In this document: positions 53,801 to 64,000 of the stretch, in pieces | How positions within the stretch are numbered: position 1 is the first letter of the stretch | Layout of the letters: every line of letters begins with the position of its first letter | Notes under the pieces: generated by a model | What the model saw: only the letters and a program-made list of their open reading frames with translations | Databases searched by the model: none | What the model was told of the DNA's origin: nothing | Assembly: GCA_026261815.1 (NCBI GenBank) | Contig: JAMPIT010000417.1 | Span: forward strand, 467,501-531,500 | Direction: 5' to 3' | From: Monarcha castaneiventris obscurior | Taxonomy: Eukaryota > Chordata > Aves > Passeriformes > Monarchidae | DNA: 64,000 bases | Made by a program: the position numbers and the translations under genes

Positions 53801-54516
53801 TGGGATATGTTTTATTTCATCTTCTGTAAAACCTCTCACTCCTCTCTAGCCAGATGCTTTTTGCTCTAAGTCTCTGATGGTACAGCTGTCCTTTCTCTGG
53901 ACCCAGCAATGCCTTATTCCCCTCCTCACCTTGTGTTCAGAATCATGTTTTCATGCTTACCTTCTCAAACCTGGAATAAATATTTTAGTAGAACTAGGAA
54001 AGATCCTTCTAGATAATAACTTAAATGTTTTCTTTGAGAATCATGAGTGAAATGAAATAATGGTAGAATGAATTTTCTGAAATAGTTTTGTATGTTTTCT
54101 TTCATATTTCAGTCAACCTCATCTATGATTAATACTGCTCATATGATTCTCCCAGTCCTCCTCACCAATACACACCAGTCTTCTTCACTTGCAATTTCAT
54201 CTGGACTCAAAGAAATTGGTCAAGGTCTTCTTTTCCTAAGAGCCATTAAACTGTCTTTAATTAATATCTGCCAAGGTCATTAATGAATTATCAACATACA
54301 GTGACTCATATTAAAAAACAAGCTAAAAGAAGACTGAAATAGGCCAAGGTAAAACAAATCTGGCAAGCAAACACCCTGAAGTGCATGAGAGATGTTGAAA
54401 GCTTCATATCACAGAAAAACATCACAGAAATATTAACCCAACTTCATTTACTTCATTAAATTTCATTTAATAAAGTTATCAATAAAAAAAAGCAGAACAA
54501 ACGCAAGAAATCGACT

Positions 54517-54576
54517 TGAAATACTGCTTCAAGCTATAGCTGTCTCTGAAATACTGCTTCAAGCTATAGCTGTCTC
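54517..54576. repeat. Perfect 30-bp tandem duplication
   Basis: A 30-base unit beginning TGAAATACTGCTTC and ending ATAGCTGTCTC occurs at 54517-54546 and again at 54547-54576 with no mismatch. A partial decayed third start (TTAAATATTG) follows. It ends 25 bases before an LTR and is far too long to be a retroviral target-site duplication. Confidence 0.95.
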
Positions 54577-54601
54577 TTAAATATTGTAGAGTATATATTT
54601 T

Positions 54602-55100
54602 TGTTGTGATTTACCCCCAGCTGGCAACTAAGGACCATGGAAGAGTTCACTCACTGCCCCCTCACCCCCGGTGGGATAGAGAAAAGAACTGGAAAAAGGT
54701 AAAACTTATGGATTGAAATACAGACAGTAATGAACCATACACTTGCTCACCACTCACTGACTGCAGCCAGTAGCCAAGCAGTGATCATCAGTTCCCCCCA
54801 GTTCAAGTACTGAACACACTGCTATGGAATATCCTTCTGGCTAGTTCAGGCCAGCTGCCCTGGCCACGCTCCCTCCCAGCTTCTTGTGCACCTACTCGCT
54901 GGCAGAGCATGGGAAACTGAAAAATGCTTGGACTTGGGACAAGCGCTGCCTAGCAATAACTAAAACATCAGTGTGTTATCAAAAGAAGCCTTTGAAGGTA
55001 ATGCTCCTGGTCTAGCTTGCAGATAATACCAGAAACACAAAAGGAAATGTTCCCTCTTTCACTCAGGATCTTCCTGGTCTGTTCCAGCCAAAATCAGGAA
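54602..55100 (+). mobile_element. Solo LTR of an avian endogenous retrovirus (ERVL-like), related 3' half
   Basis: It begins TGTTGTGATTTACCCCCAGC and continues TGGCAACTAAGGACCATGG and CCCGGTGGGATAGAG, which matches the start of a well-known neoavian LTR family. The 3' half has CTATGGAATATCCTTCTGGC, GCCAGCTGCCCTGGCCACG, CTTCTTGTGCACC, ACTCGCTGGCAGAGCATGGG, AACTAAAACATCAGTG and TGTTATCA. It ends with TTCCAGCCAAAATCAGGAA near 55100. This half is clearly related to the 3' half of the 38.4-kb LTR, while the 5' halves differ. No internal retroviral genes adjoin, so it is a solo LTR. Target duplications are not evident. ERVL-like is a best guess at class. Confidence 0.9.
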
Positions 55101-56310
55101 CTGGCAAGAGAGCCTGTGTTTTCTGATGTAATAGTACGAGCCAGACAAGAACATTTAAGTAAGTGACTATACATCATTTAGTCCAATTATTTGTCACATT
55201 ACTGAGGGGATGACTGACTCAGTCATTCTATCAATACTTTCTGGATGAACAACAATCAATGTAATTGTTCAATGGTCTTTGCTTTCAGCATAAAGTTCAC
55301 CTTGAAGAAACCTTATTCTTTCCACAAAACAAATTGCAAGATTCTCTTTTTGCTCCATCTTAAGAAGGCCCTAAGTAGTATGGTGGAAACAAAAGCTAAG
55401 AATTGTAATTTTCTGTTTGATATTCTGTTTGCTGAAATGGGATATCCCCTCAGGCTTCTTTATAACCCAAATGAGGAAGTGATATCCCTAAGGGAAAAAA
55501 AACTTCTACTGAACTTCAGCTGTAGCTACAAACAGCTTAAATATTACTAGATATGACTTCTCCTGGTTTTCCCACTAAAGTTCAGTGATTCCTTTCTGCT
55601 TGAAAAGGGTTCAAAATATTTTTTAAAGCAGCTTATGCTAAGAAGCCCGCGATAGCCATGACCAGCTTCCAGAATTTCTCATCTAGGCTCCACAGCCCTT
55701 TAAGGAAACACACGTACAGGGCTTCACTGAAAGCACTTCTAGTTTCTCAACAGAAGAGTTCAGAGCTGTGTGACAGACACTGAAACAAACTTTGAAGCCT
55801 GAACAAGGAATGCATTCCTCAATTCTGATTGGAGGAAGGAGCCATCAGTCCCTCAAGCTGACCACCACTTGAAGGGTGAAGAACTGGGCCAGAGTTCAGG
55901 CAAAGTAAGAATGATGGAGTAAACTCTTGGGAATGCTCCCTTACCCCTGTCTATGGAACAACTGACTCTGAGACACCATTACTGATGATTGTCTCACTTC
56001 TGTATACACCTCTGAAGCACTTTTAGAAACACCTATTTTGTCCTACAGACTTTATAAAGAAAAGTCTAATTGCCTTCAGCAACAAATTAAGCACTTGTGA
56101 TGCTTTAGATATACTTCCATAATAGCTCTAATTTGCCTAAATAGTGCAAATAGACTTAGCATATATAGTCAGTATTTTAGAATGTAGGGATGATGTTCCC
56201 TACATGTTTATTGTGGGATAAATGCTAATTATGAGGAGCTCATGTGGACCAGCAGGTAGGATGTTTGGAGTCCATAACAATCCTACTCTAAGGTACTGGT
56301 ATTTCCTAGT
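55101..56310. other. Unique non-coding DNA
   Basis: One frame of 101 codons at 55245-55550 has no domain. No repeat family is recognised. Confidence 0.55.
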
Positions 56311-56420
56311 CACAGAATCATAGAATACACTGAGTTGGAAATGACCAATGAGGATCATTAAGTCCAACTCCTGGTTCTGCACAGGACAACCCCAATCTGT
56401 AAAGACCATTCCAGAGGCAA
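56311..56420 (-). mobile_element. CR1 LINE 3' end fragment, minus orientation
   Basis: The plus strand shows CACAGAATCATAGAATACAC, which is the reverse complement of the CR1 terminal repeat. It is followed by TGAGTTGGAAATGACC, GGATCATTAAGTCCAACTCC and TGGTTCTGCACAGGACAACC, as in one group of bird CR1 subfamilies. After about 56420 similarity fades. Only about 110 bases remain. The tail differs from that of the other CR1 copies, so at least three CR1 subfamilies are represented in the window. Confidence 0.9.
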
Positions 56421-59400
56421 TGACTACAATGAGGGCACCCCACCTTAAGCATGTTTATAGACAGAAAGGGCTTTTTATAGTATAGAAATTGTGAAGAGGC
56501 TATTGATCCTGGTTCAAGAAGGAGGATGACTCCTGGATGTCTCATTCAACCAAAAAAGATTCTGCAATAATGATCATAATTTTTGTGTGAAGAAGGGTGG
56601 TAATGATTAATATTTGCTGCAATTTAAGGAGAAAGGAATTTTTCAGTGGACTTCTACGCATGATAAAAAAGCATGTTATAAAAATATTTCTAACTGAAAT
56701 TCTAGTGAGTTTTTCTTTAAATATTTCTGTTGTTAGAAAACTCCAGATATAGACAACAATAGGAAAATGCTTCATTGAGTTTTATATTTATCACTTGACC
56801 GTGATAGGAAATCAGTTTTGTTTCCCAAGAGATGGTTCAGACTGGATACTTGGTAAAAGAAAAACCTTATGTATTGACTAGATAAGTTCCTTTAAAACTG
56901 AGCCAAGTGAAACTTTCCTTTTAGTGAACAGCTGTTATTCCCCACTACACATGGTGTATCAGTCCCTGCAAAACTCCTCATCCACTTTAGCACAAAGTTC
57001 TGATCTGACACCAAATAAGATTTTAGCTTACTACTGGGGTGTGTTTTAAATGATCCACCTTTCAGTCTTAGGAAGAGGTAATTCTTGTTCTCATTTCAAT
57101 GGCATTCAATGCAACTTACAGTACACAATTTTACTAATTGTTGAAGTTCTAAAACATCTGTGTAAAATAATTATAGCTTACGTGATTTCTAACTTCTGGA
57201 AGCATAAAATTTTAATATCCCATATTTAGGATATCGCAGGAGAAAGTGAATCAAAGAGATTTCACTGTTTTGTGGTGTAGGAGACATTGCTCATCTTATC
57301 TCTGGCATAGATGACAACCAGGTGCCTTTCCCTGTGCACCCCTAGCCTGGCCAGTGACAGGAGATGTAGAACAACAGGGCAGAGGCGGTGTTTCAGGTCA
57401 AGCTCACAAACTTGGTGGGAAATAGATTAGAGGTTTTCCCTCAGAGAAGCCTTAGTGGCCAGAGAGCGTGACCACAGCTGCAATAAGGAATCTGCTCTAA
57501 GCAGAGCAAAGAGTGATGTGAAACTGAGCTGTTAGAAACTGAGGTGAGAAACAGGTGGGTCCTTCTAATGAGAAAATAAGAAAAAGGCACTATCCTGGGG
57601 GTTAACTGAGGCTATTTTATGTGTGAAGACAGATAATGTAACCTGCTAAGAGAGGCTTTCTTGTGATGTCCTTCACCATAACCTGACCTGACCTGAAAGT
57701 CCTGTAGCAGTTCTTGCATTCTGGTGTCTGAGAACAAATCACTTGCTCCATCACTGTTTCAAGAGGACTTCAGAGAAACTTCAAACCTTAAACTTGATAA
57801 ACTTCATTTTAAAATGAAATATATATTTTTGCGTTCCATATTTATGTGTTAAACATTATATAAAATTACATATTTAATTCCAGTATTTGCCTTAATCTAT
57901 ACTTATTTAGAATCTCTCCTTCCAAAGAGAGGACAACACAACAAAAGTAGAAGGAAGTTAGCAACGTTTTTGTTAGCATTTTTTCACTCCAAGGAAATGG
58001 TGCAGAAGCAAACTCTTCTATGACAACTTAAATAATCTGTCTTTCTCAGTAAAATACTGACATGCCTTAACAATTTTGATAAAAGCCTATGTTATTTCAC
58101 TGTCCCATCATTAACTAATAGACAATTCACTTTCCAGGGCACAAGAAGAGTGAAATTTTCTTACTTTTGATTTATGCTTTATGCTTTTACTCCACTATGG
58201 AAGCTTAATCTGACAGGATGTAATACATCACTTGAGAAAAGGATTTCAAAGCAATCTTTTTCCTGGGAAATCTGATCAAATATTTACAGGCTGTCACTGA
58301 AAATTATGGCAATTACCAGCCAAGGTAATTATCAGACAAGGCTGATAAACAAATTCTTGCACTAAGTCATAAGGAAAGCCTCCATGATCTGACTCAAATC
58401 CACATAATTAGAGAGATCTGCCTCAAAGTCTTATTTTAGGATGCCCAATAAAAAGAAACTTAAAAATACAGACCAACAGTTTGGAGCAGTTTGAAAGTAA
58501 GGCCAAAAAGGAAACATTTTTTCAAGTTTATTAAAAATAAATAAATGTTGCAGATGGTCATTAGGATTTATTTAAAATTATCAGAGAATTTAATGAGATG
58601 CACAGGAAAGGTATTAAATAAATAAAATTATTTTTAGCATCTTAACATTCAGAAGCATTTAAAATTATTCCCTCTGACTTTTCCCAGGTATGTAATTTCA
58701 GAAAACTTGAGCCTCTCAGGAAACACTTCACATTTTTATTTATTCCATAAATAAATATACTGTTTTTCCTTTCTCCTGTGCCCAGAAGACTGTATCATTC
58801 ATTAGTTTATTTTAACCACTTAGGACATAGAGTCATCTGGAAGCTTAAAACTTTGAAACTGCATTGTGAAGATAAAGAATAAAAATTACAGTTCAACCTG
58901 AATGAAGGAAAAAATCCTAGACCATAGGGCCTCTCTCATCATAGATATCTTACAGAGAAATTCTCTGAATATTCCAAACTACAAATCTGTGCTTCCTAGC
59001 TAACAATGACATTAATGGATTGCACAGTAAGGAAAATTATTGCTTTTCAGGTAAAGAAACCGAACAGCTGTCAGAGATGATATTTAAAGGTCTTTTAAAA
59101 CCAGATGTCACTGTAAGAACAAACAATATTTTCTTTTCTTTTATGGGATTCACTTTTTCTGTAATGTTAAGTAAGGCTTTTATAAATGCTCTATATTTTT
59201 TCCTGAAGTGGAAAGCAGTGGAAAACATATTTTTTCTGTTTCTTCATGTTTTGTTTTTGGTTTTGGCTTTATTTTTATTTTTGGGTTTTTTTTGGTGTTT
59301 TGTTTTTTCTTTTTTGAATGATGTTTCTACTGCTGTCCTTGTGGGATGGGAACCTTTTTGCAATACAAAAACATATAAAAATACAATAATATAGGTATAG

Positions 59401-62400
59401 ATTGTTTCCAGTTTGCCAAGCAGAAAATGTTGTGCAGATAGAGCTGTTGTCCTGAACTCCAGCACTCAAAGGACTCTTAAGATCAAATTATCCATCTTTC
59501 CAGTTGCTGTTTTTATGGAATAGTGGCATAAAGACACCTGAATTCAATGGTTTATTTTTAAATACTGTTCACTTCAATCACAAGAAGATTAGACAATCTA
59601 ATGTTATCTGCCTATTTATCTGCAGTTTTCTTGTGAAGTTCAAGTTTCTAGAGACATTTCTAGAAAAATTGCACTGTTGGGTTTTGTTCCGCTTTTGTTT
59701 TCCCATAGGTTTGGTAGATTAGTGCTTGTGTTACATTTTATGTACTGGTAGAAGCACACAATTAGTGGAATCTCTCCCATTCACACAGGTACAGATTCTG
59801 TCTGGCTGACTGAAAAGCAGAACTCTGCTTTACAGCTATGGAAGAAAATACAGTAGGAATTATACCACTGCACATCTTACTTCAGAAGCTTCAGTGGATC
59901 ATTGTGACTTAGGTCCTATGTAGATATTGAGGAAAGTAAAATTTAAAAAAGTAATATCAACATTTAAATCATAGGAAATACTTTAAGGCTGAGAAGATAA
60001 AATAAAAATTCTCTTCCTGATTGTGGAGGTCCTGCTATGCAGCATGTCCTCACACCAGCAGAAATTTTTCTAGTCTTCAACAGGGGATAAAAAAATAAAT
60101 CAGATAGAAACCCCCTGGGCTCTTCAAAGGAAGAATGAAATAACATCCCTTCCCCCCATGGCACCCTGAACCCAACTGTGCTGAATGAATATTAAGTTAT
60201 TAAAAATTAATATTTTTTGGGTTGTTTTGGGTTTTTTTGCAATTTTCCACATACAGAAACTGTCTTTCCTGACTAAATTTAATTCAGGTTATCTGGAGCA
60301 CCATCTTGGGTCACAGGTACATCTTCAGCTTCTTCTGTGTGTAAATGAGATGAACCATTTTTAAAATGGCCTTATGTTTGTTTCTATTCTTTTTCTTCTT
60401 TCTGTTGCAGCTTTTTCAGCCTGTCATCCCCTTATCATGTATTTAACCATTCCAGTGAGGTGAGGATTTCAGCCTGTGAAGTCCAAAGCTCCTTCAGTAT
60501 TCCTTGCTATAAGCTTGGGCTTAGTCTGTGCACCTCAGAGGTTGCATGTTAGCATTTGACATGTAAAAAGACAGAGCTTCTGTATTTCTGACTGGTTAAT
60601 AAGATGTTTGTCCAATGCATATGGGGTCTGTCATGTCTGAATCCCTGCTTTAGAGCTCGTGGTGCTGAACTAGTCTGATCTCTGACTAAATTAGACATGA
60701 TACCCAAGTACATCCAGCTCACTTTGCAAAACAAGCATGTCCATCACTTCACCTTGCACACAGTGGAGTTGGTATGGTCTGTGATTCCCAGGTGTCTCTA
60801 GCCCCTAATGGGCCTAATAGGACCACTGCCATTATACACACTAAGTTGCCTGGACTCTGTAAACCCCATACTGATGGTCAAAGAAGTCTTATAGTGGTAA
60901 ATGATGTCTTAGAAAATGTGCAGGTAGGGAGACTGCCTTGGAAACGTTCATGGCAACCTTTCCATCTGGTTGGTAAGCATTTTCAGCTACAAATTTACCA
61001 TGCATTTTTGATCTACAGCCAATTTTTTTCAGCTCTTTATTTGTCTCCTGTGGAGTACACTGCTGAATATATATTTTTTCACAGCCATGTCTTGACTAGT
61101 TACTGCCATTACACAGCAGAACTCCTTCCAAATCACAGACAAAACTACAAACAGCCCTGAGGAACAGCCAGTTGTGTCTCAAGGGAAATTAAAAAATCCC
61201 CCAGTCTTTTATTACCTATATTTAGCCTATTTTATATGGGTATTTTATACCATTAAGCACAAGGGAAATAGTGCTGCCAGTATTTGAGACCCTTAGGCTT
61301 CCATCAGAAATGGGCTGCTGCAAAATTGTATTTAAACTGTATTTAGATCATTATATCAGTATCCCAAAATTGGCTCTTAGTGGAAGTTTGAGATTTTTCT
61401 CTTGAAGAGGGAACCCCTCCATAGTTCATTAGCTTCTTTTCTGTATCATATTGCAATAGATAAAAAAAAAAAAGCAAAAAGGCTATTAAGTAATTTTAAA
61501 TTTCATGAAATGGATTACATAATATTAGGCTGCTGGTACACAAAAATTGTAAAATATATACATTTAACATCCATTGAAAAGAAATCCTAATTACATTGCT
61601 GAGCAAGAAGAAAATCTTATATTTGAAAAGAGTTTTTCACCTGTGGACAGCCTAGTTTATGAAGTGAGAAAAAAACGTTTCCAAGAATTACCTGACCTTT
61701 TTGAATCCCATTTGGGCAAAAAACATTATGCTGGAGCCTTATGTACTTATTGACCCAAAAGGCATACCCACAAGAGCTGACACCAGTAGAAAGCAGCTGG
61801 CAATTTGAAATTCATCCTGTTCTTTTCTGCCAACTCTGAAAACATACCCTCTTGAAAAGGCATCATGCTGGGAGGTGTGCAGAGGAGTTTCCATGGCTGA
61901 TTATCTACCTGCAAAGCCTCATCTGTTTATGAACTCACAGAGGAATGGGAACACAGCAAAAATGTACATGTCCAATGCCTTGTGCTTGCTGTTGCTGCCC
62001 CCTTAGTAAGGCAAGGAGAGATGTATGTAACATCACACAGATTATAAAAGTCGTGTGCTGACTTCACTTTTGTAGCACTTCCTAAAACATGGGGCTGTTT
62101 CCTGCTAGCAATGTTAATTTGGTGCCAATTTTGGTAATTAGATAATTTTTAAGTGCCTTAATAAAAGCATTCAGTAGTGTACATTAATCTCCCTCATGCA
62201 CGACGTCATTAATGCTTTGACTTTTTCCTCCTGAGGAAGCAGTAGGATGGGTAGCAAAATTAAGAATTAGTCATGTTGCTAGGATGTAAGAGTTTTATGC
62301 ATGCAGCATAATCTGTTCTGAATATGGCTGCAGTATTTAATTGCAAGGTTTGCAAAAAGAAAAGTTCTGAATGAAGAATAAAAAGAATTTTAAGGAAAAA

Positions 62401-64000
62401 CAATATTCTAGGCTTTGTTTTAAATGTCTAAATTAATTGACAAAGAAAGCCTATCTACTTGCCAGACTTGATATAACATTCTTGACATTAAAAACTAATT
62501 TTGTATAAATTTACATTATATTACATGCCACTAATCTTTCTTATCATGAAATTCAACCATGAATTTTTATTCTCTCTTAATCACCATTTTCACAAGTAAA
62601 CTTGTAAGAGAAGAATAAGCCCCTATCATTTAGACAAATAGCAATCAGTTGACTGAAGAACTATCACCCAAGTGCCATTTTAGATATATTATTTTACAAA
62701 TCTCCAATAAGTAGGCCTGAATGTAAAAGTTAGATCTGAACTTTGAATTCAGGACCTACACATCATCTTTCTTTAAGTAGGTGGAACACAAATACTCTGT
62801 TCTCAAGTCTTATATATATAGGTTTGGAGACTGAACTCATTGCAGCGTTCATCCCAGAAACATTTTGAAACAGGCGGAGCTTGCAAACTGGGACCCTGAT
62901 CAGGGCTGGTTTTACTTGGTCTTCTTTTCCACTGCTTTCAGACTGTTTGTGCCATTTGCAGTGTGTGGCTGTAAGATGGAGCAATCTGGGTTGAGCAGAG
63001 AGATCAGAGTCACAGGCCATTTCTCCCCTGCTGGAGAAAGAGCACTATGTAGCAAAGGAAGAACAGGCTTGCTTTGAATGTTGGTCATTGGTCTTCATCC
63101 AGCAGGGGACTCAAGTACTAAGCTATTAGAAGAAAGGTTCTTCATGAAATCCATAGTGGTTATAACATATAGTTGCACATACAGTCCAAATTCATCTGAA
63201 TCACCTAAAATCCCACGGCACACATTTTTCAGACCATCCTTCTTCTGGACCTCTAGCTTACAGTAATTTTGTGGCCAATTGATTCTTTTGCAGATCCTAT
63301 TAAATTCTATCTGAAATATTCTGTAGGTGCAAAATTACCCTATGCCTGTGAAATCCAGGGTATAAAGGGTAATTGTAAAGGGTGTGATAATTTTTAAACA
63401 TTCACACCTAATCGTATCCATATCTGCATAGTCTAGACTCTAATTTACAGTTTTCAGTTTAAAGAATCACATCTTTGTTTTAATGCATAATTGATGTTTG
63501 AGGGCACTGTAAGCTTCAAGGTTTTGTGGCATCCAGATAAAACATGATTTCATATGCACAGGAAGCAAGCTGGCTTCTATTTTTTTTTGGTTTTTATCAC
63601 TTGTATTGATACCAAATAGACGGGGATGAAAAAGGCAGCCTCTAATTTGTCTCTGTGTACTAAACATAAAAAGAAGAAGAAGGCTTTTAAAATTCAGAGC
63701 AATTCTGTCAAAAGATTGCTATATCCAGGTACTTATTCCACTTCATTTCTCATTTGCATATGAAATCTTGCCTGACAGGTCTCTGAATGCAGAGTAAATT
63801 AGAAAAGTTACCCACTCCTTATCCATTATTTATGTGCTGCATCATCTAAAATTACTGAGTTTTCTTCATATACACTGTGCTAAGGTATAAAATTAGTATA
63901 AAAACTAGATATATAATGGGTTTGGGGCTTTTTTTTTATTTGCTAGAAATAAGAGCATAAAAGCATTAGCAAAGGTTTTCTTCGTAATTAACCTTTGGCA
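56421..64000. other. Unique non-coding DNA with T/G-rich tracts
   Basis: Frames of 124 codons (59020-59394) and 128 codons (60774-61160) carry no domain. The first is largely a T-rich tract read as hydrophobic residues. The stretch at about 62110-62360 is rich in homeobox-type words and may be regulatory. No RNA gene or transposon is otherwise recognised. Confidence 0.55.
59229..59316. repeat. T/G-rich low-complexity tract
   Basis: About 90 bases dominated by T-runs with intercalated G, GG and GGG. The hydrophobic frame translated from it (Leu/Phe/Val rich) is an artefact of composition. Confidence 0.8.

Larger units (their letters stand above)
44147..54516. other. Unique non-coding DNA
   Basis: About 10 kb with no recognisable gene. 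The longest frame is 114 codons at 50990-51334, with no domain. Minor items are an 18-bp duplication near 44.97 kb, a T/G-rich tract near 50.76 kb, and an octamer/forkhead-rich stretch near 44.46-44.70 kb. Confidence 0.55.

Noticed and set aside
57680..57705. Short CCTGA repeat.
   Set aside because: It has fewer than three full units and is too short to be informative.
59020..59394. 124-codon frame with an apparent membrane-spanning stretch.
   Set aside because: The hydrophobic part is the translation of a T/G-rich low-complexity tract, and no family resemblance is seen.
60774..61160. 128-codon frame, plus strand.
   Set aside because: No domain or motif and no splice or promoter context. 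It is consistent with chance.

Overview
The window is vertebrate nuclear DNA, almost certainly from a bird. The evidence is several copies of CR1 LINE 3' ends, one of them a very typical avian copy at about 25.87-26.32 kb, together with solo LTRs whose sequence matches LTR families I know from neoavian and passerine genomes. Base composition is AT-rich with visible CpG scarcity and no CpG island. A passerine or other neoavian bird is an inference. No species or chromosome can be named from the sequence alone.

I found no protein-coding exon, rRNA, tRNA, known microRNA or CRISPR that I can support. The longest stop-to-stop frames are only 100-145 codons, show no recognisable domain and often lie in low-complexity or repeat DNA. 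The window therefore looks like a gene desert or a very long intron.

Layout. 1-1.4 kb is unique AT-rich DNA. A probable solo LTR lies at about 1.42-1.89 kb, with a pyrimidine-rich tract, an AATAAA signal and a conserved-looking 3' end. 1.9-11.9 kb is unique DNA interrupted by a T17 tract, an AAT repeat and a perfect 30-bp-arm hairpin at 6070-6135. An old CR1 tail in minus orientation is at 11.9-12.05 kb. 12-25.8 kb is unique DNA with TG and CA microsatellites. A 5'-truncated avian CR1 on the plus strand lies at 25.87-26.32 kb. 26.3-38.4 kb is unique DNA ending in a second foldback at 37982-38024. A solo LTR occupies about 38.38-39.02 kb. An ancient CR1, about 1.1 kb including a degraded reverse-transcriptase portion, spans about 43.0-44.15 kb. 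A second solo LTR sharing its 3' half with the 38.4-kb copy lies at 54.60-55.10 kb, preceded by a 30-bp tandem duplication. A minus-strand CR1 tail sits at 56.31-56.42 kb. The remainder to 64 kb is unique DNA with T/G-rich tracts.

There is no gene system here that I can defend as new. The best leads are the two near-perfect foldbacks, the pair of LTRs with a shared 3' half and different 5' halves, the long ancient CR1, and a few homeobox/octamer-motif-rich unique blocks that could be conserved regulatory elements. The regulatory idea is inference and needs cross-species alignment.
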